Source: Leptolinea tardivitalis | GTDB taxonomy: Bacteria > Chloroflexota > Anaerolineae > Anaerolineales > Anaerolineaceae | Reading direction: 5' to 3' | Length of the DNA stretch: 64,000 nt | Assembly: GCF_001050275.1 (NCBI RefSeq) | Contig: NZ_BBYA01000001.1 | Span: 186,001 to 250,000 of the forward strand | Shown: positions 27,110 through 35,692 of the stretch, piece by piece | Position numbering within the stretch: the stretch's first letter is position 1 | Layout: every line of letters begins with the position of its first letter | The notes under the pieces: generated by a model | Databases searched by the model: none | Seen by the model: only the letters and a program-made list of their open reading frames with translations | What the model was told of the DNA's origin: nothing | Program-made: the position numbers and the translations under genes

Positions 27110-28372
27110 ATGCAAAAAATCACCCGCTATATTCCCACTTTTCTTCTAGCATTGGCTTTATCTGTTGCGGTATGGATTTTGGCCATCACAGCAGAAGACC
27201 CGGCTGAAGTGCGTGCATATCCATACCCGGTCTCTATTGAAATCATCGGGCAGGATCCTAGCTTTCTGTTGACCAATGAACCGGCTAAAACTCTGACCAT
27301 AAACCTGCGAGCTCCCCGTTCTATCTGGACGAACCTGCTTACAGATAAATCCTCTGTCCGGGCTGTGGTTGACCTATCTGGCATGTCGGCCGGTCCGCAT
27401 ACCGTGCCTGTTCAGATACAAATTGCACAAAGGCCGGTTGAAATCGTAAGCTATTCTCCGTCTAATGTGGATGTCAAACTTGAACCGCTGTCTAATCGAT
27501 CTCTACCGATAACACTTGTAGTGCGGGGTGACCCGGCTGTAGGGTTCAGGGCAGATACGCCTGAGATGAATAAAACCAGTACCATCGTTAGCGGGCCTGA
27601 AAGTACGGTCAAGCGTGTACAGGTGGTACGAGCCGTTCTGGATCAATCACAGGCTCATGAGGATATCGAACAGACAGTCACCTTGCAGGCATTGGATAAC
27701 AATGATCTACCTGTGAGCGGCGTGACACTTAACCCTGACCGGGTTCAAATAACCGAAAAAATCATCCAGCGCGGCGGTTACCGAAATGTGGTTGTAAAAG
27801 TGGAAACGACAGGTATTCTGGCCAATGGATACCGATTAACAAATATTTCCGCCTATCCACCTTCTGTCACCGTATTTTCAACCGATCCAAAAATTGTAGA
27901 CAGCCTGCCGGGGTATGTTGAGACAATTCCCATAAACCTGGCCGGTTTGAAAGAAGACAAGGACATGCGCATATCCTTAAACCTGCCGCCAGGTGTCTCC
28001 ATCGTGGGTGATCAGACGGTGAACGTTCAGGTCGGGGTATCCACGATCGACAGCAGTGTCACTTTGAATGGAATGCGAGTGGAGATAATTGGTGTCGGGC
28101 AGGGGTTGCAGGCTAAACCATCTCCGGAGTTTGTGGATGTGATCATTTCTGGCCCGATCCCCTTGTTGGATAACCTGCTGGCCAGTGATGTGCATGTCTA
28201 CGTAGATATGACGGATGACCTGGCAGGCACGTATCAGCGGAAACCGCAGGTGGAAGTGAGAATTCCGGATTTGAAACTCCAATCCATCATTCCGGGTTCT
28301 ATTCAGATCACTTTAGAGAGTAAAATAACCACCCTTACCCCAACTATTCCAAATGGAAAAGGTCCTGAATGA
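27110..28372 (+). CDS. cdaR: YbbR-domain protein, regulator of CdaA
   Basis: A 420-residue protein with an N-terminal membrane helix (FLLALALSVAVWILAI) and about four extracellular YbbR repeats of 80-90 residues, each seen as a P..V.V.G/ ..V.vdlsg pattern (for example ARPV...SPSNVDVKLEPL). CdaR proteins bind CdaA across the membrane and modulate c-di-AMP production. Start is 9 nt after cdaA; its 3' end overlaps der by 4 nt (ATGA). Confidence 0.9.
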   Translation: MQKITRYIPTFLLALALSVAVWILAITAEDPAEVRAYPYPVSIEIIGQDPSFLLTNEPAKTLTINLRAPRSIWTNLLTDKSSVRAVVDLSGMSAGPHTVPVQIQIAQRPVEIVSYSPSNVDVKLEPLSNRSLPITLVVRGDPAVGFRADTPEMNKTSTIVSGPESTVKRVQVVRAVLDQSQAHEDIEQTVTLQALDNNDLPVSGVTLNPDRVQITEKIIQRGGYRNVVVKVETTGILANGYRLTNISAYPPSVTVFSTDPKIVDSLPGYVETIPINLAGLKEDKDMRISLNLPPGVSIVGDQTVNVQVGVSTIDSSVTLNGMRVEIIGVGQGLQAKPSPEFVDVIISGPIPLLDNLLASDVHVYVDMTDDLAGTYQRKPQVEVRIPDLKLQSIIPGSIQITLESKITTLTPTIPNGKGPE

Positions 28373-29730
28373 CAAAACCTGTTGTTGCCCTGGTCGGGCG
28401 CCCAAATGTGGGAAAAAGTACTCTCTTCAACCGGTTATCCGGTGAACCGCGGGCTATTGTTGATAATATCCCCGGAACTACTCGCGACCGGCTGTTTGGT
28501 GAATCTTCCTGGAATGGAATTTCATTCGACATTATCGATACCGGAGGAATTGATCCTTCCAGCTCACGCAAAGATCCATTATCCATAGGTTCTTCTGATT
28601 ACATCAAACAAATCCGTTCACAGGCTGAAATGGCTGTGCAGGAAGCAGATGTGATTCTGTTTATCACCGATGCCTCAACGGGTGTGACACCTGCGGATAT
28701 TGAAGTAGCTGAAATGCTGCGACGCAATCAGAAAGAAGTGGACGGACGTTTTCGACCGCCGGTTCTACTGGTGGTCAATAAAGCGGATTCTGCCGGATTG
28801 CGGTCTAATGCGGTTGATTTTCACGAACTGGGTATGGGGGAACCTTACGCCATTTCGGCTGTTCATGGAACTGGTACCGGTGATCTGCTGGATGCCCTGG
28901 TGGCGGAATTCCCGGAAGCCGTGGAAGAGGAAGAAGACGATTCCATCAAAGTCGCCATCGTCGGAAAACCAAATGTGGGGAAATCCAGTCTGCTAAACAG
29001 ACTGGCCGGGGAGGAAAGGGCTATTGTCAGTCCAATTGCCGGCACCACCCGCGACGCCATCGATACACAAATTGAATACAACGGGATCAAACTTACTCTT
29101 ATCGATACAGCCGGCATCCGCAAGCGTGGGAAAGTGGAACCCGGAGTTGAAAAATTCAGTGTCATCCGGTCTATGCGTTCCATAGAAAGGGCTGATGTGG
29201 CCATTCTGGTTCTGGATGCCACCGAGGGATTAAGCGCACAGGATGCCCATATTGCCGGATACATCGTGGAAGCCTGGAAAAGCGCCGTGGTGGTGGTGAA
29301 TAAATGGGATGCTATTGAGAAAGACACCTATACGATGGCACAATACACTGCCAAGATACAGGAAGACTTGAAGTTTATGGATTATGTGCCGATCCTGTTT
29401 ATCTCAGCCAAAACCAACCAGCGGGTTGACCAGGTACTTCCCATGGTCATCCGTGTACAGGAAGAGCGTCTTGCCCGGCTGACCACTTCACAACTGAATC
29501 GGATTATTCAATCAGCACAGGATGCGCATGCTTCACCGGCACACAAAGGCCGCTCCCTGCGCATGTACTATGGAACACAGGTACGCAGCGATCCGCCGAC
29601 GTTCCTTATCTATGTCAACGATCCAGCCCTGGCGCATTTTACCTACATTCGCTATCTGGAAAATGCCATTCGGAAGGAATACAACTTCATAGGCACACCG
29701 ATTCGCGTAATCATGCGGCCGCGCCGCTAG
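28369..29730 (+). CDS. der: ribosome-associated GTPase Der (EngA)
   Basis: A 453-residue tandem GTPase. First G domain: GRPNVGKSTLFNRL, with DTGG (G3) and NKAD (G4). Second G domain: GKPNVGKSSLLNRL, with DTAG and NKWD. The C-terminal KH-like domain contains RSLRMYYGTQVRSDPPTF. It acts in 50S subunit assembly. Length and order are canonical. Last gene of the coaE-cdaA-cdaR-der operon, followed by a strong terminator. Confidence 0.97.
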   Translation: MTKPVVALVGRPNVGKSTLFNRLSGEPRAIVDNIPGTTRDRLFGESSWNGISFDIIDTGGIDPSSSRKDPLSIGSSDYIKQIRSQAEMAVQEADVILFITDASTGVTPADIEVAEMLRRNQKEVDGRFRPPVLLVVNKADSAGLRSNAVDFHELGMGEPYAISAVHGTGTGDLLDALVAEFPEAVEEEEDDSIKVAIVGKPNVGKSSLLNRLAGEERAIVSPIAGTTRDAIDTQIEYNGIKLTLIDTAGIRKRGKVEPGVEKFSVIRSMRSIERADVAILVLDATEGLSAQDAHIAGYIVEAWKSAVVVVNKWDAIEKDTYTMAQYTAKIQEDLKFMDYVPILFISAKTNQRVDQVLPMVIRVQEERLARLTTSQLNRIIQSAQDAHASPAHKGRSLRMYYGTQVRSDPPTFLIYVNDPALAHFTYIRYLENAIRKEYNFIGTPIRVIMRPRR

Positions 29731-29744
29731 AATGATTAAAAACG

Positions 29745-29777
29745 AAGGCGTACCTCAATACGAAGTACGCCTTTTTG
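29745..29777 (+). terminator. rho-independent terminator after der
   Basis: AAGGCGTAC (29745-29753) pairs with GTACGCCTT (29765-29773), followed by TTTTTG. The facing strand also ends with a T-run, so it may serve deoC from the other side. Confidence 0.9.
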
Positions 29778-29798
29778 TTGTTTACTCAAAAACAAATA

Positions 29799-30488
29799 CT
29801 AATAACCGCTTTTAATTTCGGCGCCTTCCATAATTTTTACACCGCCGCTCGTGCCAATACGCGTGGCCCCAGCTTCAATCATGGCCAGAACATCTTCACG
29901 GGTGCGAACACCGCCGGCCGCTTTAACGCCCATATCCGGGCCAACTGTTTTGCGCATAAGGGCAACATCAGCCACTGTAGCGCCGGCTGAATTGAATCCG
30001 GTAGAGGTTTTCACAAAATCGGCACCAACTTCCTTGCAGATCTGGCAGGCTTTGACTTTTTCGTCATCGGTCAGGAGGCAGGTTTCAATGATTACTTTGA
30101 CGATGACTTTATGGGCATGGGCAGCCTTGACCACGGCAGCAATGTCTTCTTTTACCAGAGCCAGGTTGCCAGATTTCATAGCACCTACATTCATGACCAT
30201 ATCAATTTCTGAAGCACCAGCGGCAATAGCCTGTTCAGTTTCGTAAGCTTTAACTGAGGGCAGGGTGGCACCCAGGGGGAAGCCGACCGTACTGCTCAAT
30301 TTGACATCTGTACCTTTCAACAATTTGGCGCACTGGGCGATATTGGTGGCATTCACGCAGATGGCTGCGAAGTTGTATTTTATGGCTTCTTCACATAATT
30401 TGGCGATTTGTGGAACAGAGGCTTCCTGTTTCAATAATGTGTGATCGATATATTTGGCGAGTTGGGCAGAAGTCAATTTAATAGTCAT
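29799..30488 (-). CDS. deoC: deoxyribose-phosphate aldolase (canonical copy)
   Basis: A 229-residue aldolase with all expected parts: [14 protein letters not shown], Schiff-base Lys in [14 protein letters not shown], relay Lys in [10 protein letters not shown], and phosphate loop RIGTSGGV. It breaks down deoxyribose-5-phosphate from nucleoside salvage. Monocistronic: strong promoter at 30525-30553, RBS GGAAAGAGGA just before the ATG, and a terminator next to der. Shorter by 25 residues than the copy at 18803 and closer to the standard phosphate-binding loop. Confidence 0.95.
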   Translation of the reverse strand: MTIKLTSAQLAKYIDHTLLKQEASVPQIAKLCEEAIKYNFAAICVNATNIAQCAKLLKGTDVKLSSTVGFPLGATLPSVKAYETEQAIAAGASEIDMVMNVGAMKSGNLALVKEDIAAVVKAAHAHKVIVKVIIETCLLTDDEKVKACQICKEVGADFVKTSTGFNSAGATVADVALMRKTVGPDMGVKAAGGVRTREDVLAMIEAGATRIGTSGGVKIMEGAEIKSGY

Positions 30489-30524
30489 TTGATATTCCTC
30501 TTTCCAATAATAGGGTGTGAAATA

Positions 30525-30553
30525 ATTCTATACCTCTCGGTATTACGTGTCAA
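30525..30553 (-). promoter_or_regulatory. strong promoter of the second deoC
   Basis: On the minus strand TTGACA (30553-30548), a 17-nt spacer and TAGAAT (30530-30525), the same hexamers and spacing as the tRNA-Phe promoter. The leader is about 30 nt. No DeoR-like operator was recognised. Confidence 0.85.
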
Positions 30554-30569
30554 TTTGATATGAACAACA

Positions 30570-30598
30570 CTAGACCTCCTGGCAACCAGAAGGTCTAG
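30570..30598 (-). terminator. hairpin after the glycosyltransferase gene
   Basis: CTAGACCTCCTGG (30570-30582) and CCAGAAGGTCTAG (30586-30598) form a 13-bp stem with one mismatch and a 3-nt loop. It lies 21 nt after the stop on the minus strand. The tail (TGTTGTTC) is only weakly T-rich. Confidence 0.6.
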
Positions 30599-30619
30599 AA
30601 TTCGAGATTTTTTACGAAA

Positions 30620-31336
30620 TTACAGATCCCGGTACATACCGGGTAATTGCCACACGCGAACAGCGGCTTCAAGTTGAATACGGATTGACATTTTGGATTG
30701 GCCCCAGCGCCGGTCGGCGAAATAAATGGGGATTTCACTGAAATGGAAACCCAATTTGGTGGCTACGTAGACCATTTCAACCTGAAAGATATACCCGTTT
30801 GATCGGATTCGGTCCAGTGGCATGGCATTGAGTGTGCTGCTTTTCCACAGACGGAAGCCGCCGGTCACATCGCGGAGCTTCAAACCAAGAATTGTGCGTG
30901 CATAAAAATTCCCGAATCCTGAAAGAGCCTTCCGCCAGAGGGGCCAGCGTTCATCCAGTTTGCCGCCTGTCACATATCGGGAACCGAGTGCCATATCGCA
31001 GGTTTCGAGGGCTTTTACCAGTTCAACAACTTTTTCCGGTGGATGGGAAAAATCTGCATCCATCTGCCCAACGGCTTCCGCTCCGTTTTGAATGGCTTTC
31101 TGGAACCCTTGAATATAAGCGGAACCCAACCCCAGTTTGCCAGCCCGGTGCAATACACTGACGCGTCCGTCATATTTCTTTCCGAGTTCTTCGGCAATAT
31201 TACCGGTTCCATCCGGGCTGTTATCGTCTACCACCAGAATGGAAAGATCTGTTAGTGGAAGATTGAAAAGCTTTTCCACCAGAATAGGCAGGTTAACTGC
31301 CTCGTTATATGTGGGAATGACAATAGTTGTTTTCAC
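30620..31336 (-). CDS. polyprenol-phosphate mannosyl/glucosyltransferase (GT2)
   Basis: A 238-residue GT-A fold enzyme of glycosyltransferase family 2. VIPTYNEAVNLP opens the nucleotide-binding domain, VVDDNSPDGT is the DPM1-like motif, and QMDADFSHPPE holds the metal-binding DxD. FADRRWGQSKM is the conserved segment of dolichol-phosphate mannose synthases. There is no C-terminal membrane domain, as in soluble DPM1-type enzymes. It transfers a sugar from GDP- or UDP-sugar to polyprenyl phosphate, feeding membrane GT-C transferases. Own promoter at 31383-31411. Confidence 0.92.
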   Translation of the reverse strand: MKTTIVIPTYNEAVNLPILVEKLFNLPLTDLSILVVDDNSPDGTGNIAEELGKKYDGRVSVLHRAGKLGLGSAYIQGFQKAIQNGAEAVGQMDADFSHPPEKVVELVKALETCDMALGSRYVTGGKLDERWPLWRKALSGFGNFYARTILGLKLRDVTGGFRLWKSSTLNAMPLDRIRSNGYIFQVEMVYVATKLGFHFSEIPIYFADRRWGQSKMSIRIQLEAAVRVWQLPGMYRDL

Positions 31337-31382
31337 AATATATCCAGTACAAAAATAGTGACTTCATCAAGTAGGTGGCCTT

Positions 31383-31411
31383 ACTCTATCACAGCGGTTA
31401 ATCAGTGTCAA
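31383..31411 (-). promoter_or_regulatory. promoter of the polyprenol-phosphate glycosyltransferase
   Basis: On the minus strand TTGACA (31411-31406), a 17-nt spacer and TAGAGT (31388-31383). The leader would be about 40 nt. Confidence 0.8.
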
Positions 31412-31455
31412 GAAATGCCGGGATACCGGCAAAGGCGGGTGTCTTTTATAATGGA

Positions 31456-32892
31456 ATGGTGAGACCCATTTTCCAAAAATTTCTAATCGTTCTCTTTCTG
31501 ATATTGTGGGGGGTATTCTGTCAGTTTGATAATCGGATTTCAATACAATTACGACAGGCCGACCGCCTTATGACGGCAGGACAGGGTGAGGCAGCCGAGT
31601 CCATTTTGTTACATATACAGAAAGCTGAACCCTGGCGAAAGCTGAATTGGTCTCGGCTGGCCGGGCTTTATCTTCAGCAAGGGAAATGGGATAAGGCGGA
31701 ACGTGTGCTGGAACCGCTTGAAAAAAGACAGATGCTGGATTCAAATGGATGGTTAACCCTGGCATCAGTCTATTTGCACGAAGGCAAAGAGGATGAGGCG
31801 GAGAAAGGTCTTATAAGGGCTGTCTCAAAATCTCAAACAGTAGATGAATCGCAGTCGTCCGCTGGTGCATTAGTGCGTTTTTATCGATCAAAATTCAGGT
31901 TTGCAGAGGCTCTGACCGCTTTACGTGGTCTCTCCAAGAACTATCCAGAAACGGAAAAAAGCAGGGCTGAGGAAATATTTTTACAGACGGTTTTACAACC
32001 CGAAACCGGACTTGCTGAATGGGTTGCCTGGTCCGATAAGCCAGAATGGATGCAGGTGTGGGGACAGGCCATGAATGACGGAATCCGTACCGGGGATGAA
32101 ACTATGCGTTGGATGGCTTTTGGCCGGGCTTACGGAGCCGCGGGGCAGTGGGATCTGGCGGAATACTGCCTGGCAAAGACTGTCGAGATAACCCCGGATT
32201 ACGCGGAAGCCTACGGGCTTCTGGCTGAAGCCCGGCAACAACAGGGTAAAGACGGCCGCCCGGATATCGAAAAAGCCCTGCAGATTTCACCGAAATCAAC
32301 AGTCGTCCGACTCCTATCGGCCATTTTTTATCGGCGTCAGCATGCCTATACAACCGCTGTTGGTTTGCTGCAAGAGAATATCGATAATGAACCTGATAAT
32401 CCCATCTGGTTCCAGGAGATGGGTCAGACACTGGCTGAAGCAGGACGGCTAGAGGAAGCAGAAATGTATTACCAGAAAGCCATCGATCTGACTCCAACAG
32501 AAGTTTCCCGATATTTATCGGCTATAAAGTTCCATCTTCAATATGAATATCGGATCGATGAAGCGGCGCTACCTCTGGCGTTGCAGGCTGCCGCTCTGGA
32601 ACCAGACAGGGCGGATACCCAGGATGCTCTGGGTCAGGTCTATTTTGCCCTGGGGGATCTGACCAAAGCTGATGCTGCCTTTTCAACAGCGTGTCAAAAG
32701 GACGGAAGGTATGTGCCGGTCTGGCTCCATATCGGTCAATCTGCCATTGCCCGGAATAATTTTGCGCAGGCAAAAGATGCTCTTTTGAAAGTTATCTCGA
32801 TGGACAAAGAATCCACTGAAGGCCGGGTGGCCGCCCGATTGTTGAAACAGTATTTCGCTATTGGCGATGGCGGATCGGAGTCGCCAGATTGA
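31456..32892 (+). CDS. membrane-anchored TPR-repeat protein
   Basis: About 478 residues: one N-terminal membrane helix (FLIVLFLILWGVFCQF) followed by a tail made almost wholly of tetratricopeptide-like helices (for example W..LA.VYLHEGKEDEAEKGL, AEAYGLLAEARQQQGK, QDALGQVYFALGDLTKADAAF). It is probably anchored with the TPR part outside or inside the membrane (orientation unclear), acting as a protein-interaction scaffold. No enzyme motif. Start is taken as ATG 31456; a GTG 3 nt later is equally possible. Confidence 0.75.
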   Translation: MVRPIFQKFLIVLFLILWGVFCQFDNRISIQLRQADRLMTAGQGEAAESILLHIQKAEPWRKLNWSRLAGLYLQQGKWDKAERVLEPLEKRQMLDSNGWLTLASVYLHEGKEDEAEKGLIRAVSKSQTVDESQSSAGALVRFYRSKFRFAEALTALRGLSKNYPETEKSRAEEIFLQTVLQPETGLAEWVAWSDKPEWMQVWGQAMNDGIRTGDETMRWMAFGRAYGAAGQWDLAEYCLAKTVEITPDYAEAYGLLAEARQQQGKDGRPDIEKALQISPKSTVVRLLSAIFYRRQHAYTTAVGLLQENIDNEPDNPIWFQEMGQTLAEAGRLEEAEMYYQKAIDLTPTEVSRYLSAIKFHLQYEYRIDEAALPLALQAAALEPDRADTQDALGQVYFALGDLTKADAAFSTACQKDGRYVPVWLHIGQSAIARNNFAQAKDALLKVISMDKESTEGRVAARLLKQYFAIGDGGSESPD

Positions 32893-32943
32893 GTGTGTTA
32901 AAATTCGCCTTCTGCATAAGACTGACTTTTTTATCAGGTATGT

Positions 32944-34221
32944 ATGAAAGTTTTTTTTGATACAGTTGGCTGCCGCCTGAACCAGAGTGAGATTGAACGC
33001 ATGGCGCGGGAATTCCGTTTCGCCGGTCACACCATTGTTGGAAGCATGAATGAGGCTGATCTGGTGGTTGTAAACACCTGTTCGGTTACTTCACAGGCAG
33101 CTTCCGATTCGCGGCAAAAGATCAGACAGGCTGCGCGGATTTCACCCCGAGCTCAGATCATCGCCACCGGATGCTGGGCTACACTTGAACCGGATGCTGC
33201 TGCAGCCTTATCTGAATATACCCGTGTGGTTTTGAATGATAAGAAAGATGAATTGGCCGGGAATTTTCTGGGATTTGATTATGCGGCCATGGATCTCTCT
33301 TTGATCGAACGGGAAACCCTCCCCGGAACCAGGCACCGGACTCGGGCTTTTATAAAAGTTCAGGATGGCTGTGATGCCTTCTGTACGTTCTGTGTCACCC
33401 GGATTGCCCGGGGAAAATCACGTGGAGAGCCGGTTGACCGTATACTGGCCGATGTGCAGTCTGCGCTGGCTGGCGGGGCGAAAGAGATTGTGCTTACAGG
33501 TGTTCAACTTGGTTCCTGGGGAAAACATTTTTCCGAACCGAAGAATCTGTCAGAACTGGTCAGGTTAATTCTGGGGGAGGCAGATGTTCCGCGGCTGAGG
33601 TTTTCGTCCATTGAACCATGGGATATGGATGCTGAGTTTTTCCGTCTGTTTGATGACCGCCGAATCTGTCGTCATCTGCATATTGCCATTCAATCCGGAT
33701 CCGCTGCAACCTTGAAACGCATGGGGCGCCGGATAACGCCGTCAGAATTCATGATGTTGCTGGACCAGGCCCGTCAAATTGATGACAACTTTGCCATCAC
33801 CACTGATGTGATCGCCGGGTTCCCCGGTGAGACCCTCGCAGAATTTGAAGAAAGCCTGGATTTCATTCAAAAGGCTGCGTTTTCAGGGGGACATGTTTTT
33901 CCGTATTCTGCCCGGCAGGGTACACCGGCAGCCAGTTTCCCGGACCAGGTTCAATCAAAGGAACGGAAGATAAGAGCCGCCCGAGTCCGTGATGTGCTGG
34001 CTGAATCTACAAAACACTATCAACTTTGCCAGGTGGGTAAAACAGTCCAAGTTCTGTGGGAAGTTGCCCGGCCTCAAGATGGTGGATACATTCTGGATGG
34101 ATTTTGCGAAAACTATGTCAAAGTGCGCGCTTTTTCACGAGAAAAACGCATCAATTGTATTGACTCTGTTCACCTTGAAGGAGTAACCACATCAGCTATA
34201 AGCGGAGACATCTGCCCGTAG
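32944..34221 (+). CDS. mtaB: tRNA t6A37 methylthiotransferase, MtaB family
   Basis: A 425-residue radical-SAM methylthiotransferase. N-terminal UPF0004 domain with FDTVGCRLNQSE (Cys 10), NTCSVT (Cys) and TGCWA (Cys), which bind the auxiliary iron-sulfur cluster. The radical-SAM motif is CDAFCTFCVTRIARG (CxxxCxxC). The TVGCRLNQ form places it with MtaB rather than MiaB. A short TRAM-like C-terminus (KTVQVLWEVARPQDGGYILDGF) binds tRNA. It converts t6A to ms2t6A in ANN-decoding tRNAs. Confidence 0.93.
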   Translation: MKVFFDTVGCRLNQSEIERMAREFRFAGHTIVGSMNEADLVVVNTCSVTSQAASDSRQKIRQAARISPRAQIIATGCWATLEPDAAAALSEYTRVVLNDKKDELAGNFLGFDYAAMDLSLIERETLPGTRHRTRAFIKVQDGCDAFCTFCVTRIARGKSRGEPVDRILADVQSALAGGAKEIVLTGVQLGSWGKHFSEPKNLSELVRLILGEADVPRLRFSSIEPWDMDAEFFRLFDDRRICRHLHIAIQSGSAATLKRMGRRITPSEFMMLLDQARQIDDNFAITTDVIAGFPGETLAEFEESLDFIQKAAFSGGHVFPYSARQGTPAASFPDQVQSKERKIRAARVRDVLAESTKHYQLCQVGKTVQVLWEVARPQDGGYILDGFCENYVKVRAFSREKRINCIDSVHLEGVTTSAISGDICP

Positions 34222-34256
34222 AAAAAGCGGCCCCAATTTGCTGAACTGGGACCGCT
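34222..34256 (-). terminator. terminator of ldh (shared junction with mtaB)
   Basis: AGCGGCCCCA (34226-34235) pairs with TGGGACCGCT (34247-34256) except for one C/A mismatch. On the minus strand it ends in CTTTTTC, so it terminates ldh. On the plus strand no T-run follows. Confidence 0.82.
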
Positions 34257-34275
34257 CTGATTAGGAAAAAGTCGA

Positions 34276-35232
34276 TCAGAATTTGATGGTGCCGATGGTG
34301 TCTTTTAACACTGAAGCTGATCGTTTTAATCCGGCAATCTCTTCTTCATTGAGATCCAGATGAATGGTGCGTTCAATACCACCCTGGTCAATGACACTGG
34401 GGAGGCTCAAATACACATCCTTAATGCCGTAATAATCTTCAATATATGTAGAGACGGAAAGGACAGTGGCCTGATCGCGCAATATGGCTTCAACAATGCG
34501 CATTAACCCCGATGCAATGGCATAGTATGTGGAGCCTTTGCGGGTAATGATTTCGTAAGCGGCATCACGGGTTTGAGTGAAGATGGATTCCAGACCTTCC
34601 TGCCTGCAGCCCATATCATTCGCAGCGCAGTAATCTGGAAGGCGCATGCCGGCAATATTGGCCAATGACCAGACCGGGACTTCGCTATCCCCATGTTCTC
34701 CAATAATATAAGCATGGACACTGCGGGGATCCACTTCAAAAGTTTGACTGAGCAGGTAGCGGAACCGGGCGGTATCGAGAATCGTGCCGCTGCCAATCAC
34801 CCGGTTGGCGGGCAATCCGGAAAATTTCCAGGTGGCATAGGTTAAAACATCGACCGGATTTGTGGCCACAAGAATGATTCCACCTGGATTGTTTTTTACA
34901 ACATTTTCTACTATGGATCGGAAAATTCCAGCATTACGTTGGATTAAATCCAACCTGGTTTCTCCAGGACGCTGGGCGCTGCCGGCTGTTATCACGGTAA
35001 TTGCCGCACCGGCACAGTCCTCGTAACTGCCTGCCCAGATTCGGGTAGGGGAATGCATGGGTACCGCATGATTAAGGTCCATGGCTTCCCCCTCTGCCTT
35101 ACTTACATTGGCATCAATCAACACTATTTCTGATGCCAAACCACTCATTAATAGCGCATATGCAAATGTTGCGCCAACGTTTCCAGTTCCGACAACGGCT
35201 ACTTTTCTGGGATGGTGATTGGTTAGAACCAT
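34276..35232 (-). CDS. ldh: L-lactate dehydrogenase
   Basis: A 318-residue NAD-dependent dehydrogenase of the LDH/MDH superfamily. Cofactor loop VVGTGNVGATFA; specificity loop SAQRPGETR with Gln at residue 87, the residue that marks lactate rather than malate specificity; catalytic His 180 in IIGEHGDSEVP. It reduces pyruvate to L-lactate, regenerating NAD+ in fermentation. RBS GGAGG precedes the ATG. The promoter (35321-35349) overlaps an inverted repeat, suggesting repressor control. Monocistronic, with a terminator. Confidence 0.95.
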   Translation of the reverse strand: MVLTNHHPRKVAVVGTGNVGATFAYALLMSGLASEIVLIDANVSKAEGEAMDLNHAVPMHSPTRIWAGSYEDCAGAAITVITAGSAQRPGETRLDLIQRNAGIFRSIVENVVKNNPGGIILVATNPVDVLTYATWKFSGLPANRVIGSGTILDTARFRYLLSQTFEVDPRSVHAYIIGEHGDSEVPVWSLANIAGMRLPDYCAANDMGCRQEGLESIFTQTRDAAYEIITRKGSTYYAIASGLMRIVEAILRDQATVLSVSTYIEDYYGIKDVYLSLPSVIDQGGIERTIHLDLNEEEIAGLKRSASVLKDTIGTIKF

Positions 35233-35320
35233 ATTTGGAACCTCCGGGTAATTTATTCTATATGGTTGATCCGAATGAATTTATCCTATTTATTATATAT
35301 AAATAAGATAAACAATATCT

Positions 35321-35349
35321 ATTATACACAATTTCTTATATTGTGTAAA
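35321..35349 (-). promoter_or_regulatory. ldh promoter
   Basis: On the minus strand TTTACA (35349-35344), a 17-nt spacer and TATAAT (35326-35321). Transcription would start near 35314, giving a leader of about 80 nt. The spacer is almost wholly covered by an inverted repeat (next entry). Confidence 0.78.
35325..35347. promoter_or_regulatory. operator-like inverted repeat inside the ldh promoter
   Basis: TACACAAT (35325-35332) and ATTGTGTA (35340-35347) are perfect 8-bp arms 7 nt apart. They run from the -35 to the -10 box of the ldh promoter, the position of a classical repressor site. The half-sites face the opposite way from the Rex consensus, and the spacing is wrong for NrdR, so the regulator is unidentified. 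The site also lies about 100 nt upstream of the divergent FIST-like unit. Confidence 0.6.
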
Positions 35350-35446
35350 TCTTCCAAGATTTTATTAATCATAGATCGATATATAATTTAATAATTCGAA
35401 ATATTCGGGTTGTTGACAACGTAATTTTCATCATGAAAGGGGATAT

Positions 35447-35680
35447 ATGACAATACCACCGGTAACAGCTGATATTTGGAAAGAATTGATTCTTCGTAAG
35501 AAAGTATTTGAATTTGATTACCTTGCCCTGCAAATGCTGCTGGGCAAACTAGCGACCGATGTTCAGAAAGATCCTTCGCCCGCAAAAATCGAACAATCTG
35601 TAAGCCGCCTTTATGAATTGATGATCCTGAATCAGAATAATCCGGCTGCCAGGCGTGATTTACAGAAATTGAATGCTTAG
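35447..35680 (+). CDS. small helical hypothetical protein
   Basis: A 77-residue protein I do not recognise. It is predicted largely alpha-helical, without cysteines, membrane segments or a signal peptide; composition is mixed-charge (IWKELILRKKVFEFDY, then a helix SVSRLYELMILNQ). RBS AAAGGGG lies 6 nt before the ATG. It ends 12 nt before the FIST-like gene and is surely translated from the same mRNA, so it may be a partner or adaptor of that protein. Confidence 0.7.
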   Translation: MTIPPVTADIWKELILRKKVFEFDYLALQMLLGKLATDVQKDPSPAKIEQSVSRLYELMILNQNNPAARRDLQKLNA

Positions 35681-35692
35681 GGGGAAATAACC

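Noticed and set aside
31416-31452. Hairpin TGCCGG-GATA-CCGGCA and TATAAT just before the TPR gene as a regulated promoter
   Set aside because: No -35 box fits the TATAAT, and the short hairpin has no T-run; it could be chance.
35325-35347. Rex (NADH-sensing repressor) site upstream of ldh
   Set aside because: Rex sites read TTGTGA...TCACAA; here the half-sites are in the reverse order (ACACAAT...ATTGTGT) with a 7-nt spacer, so I keep the repeat but not the Rex label.
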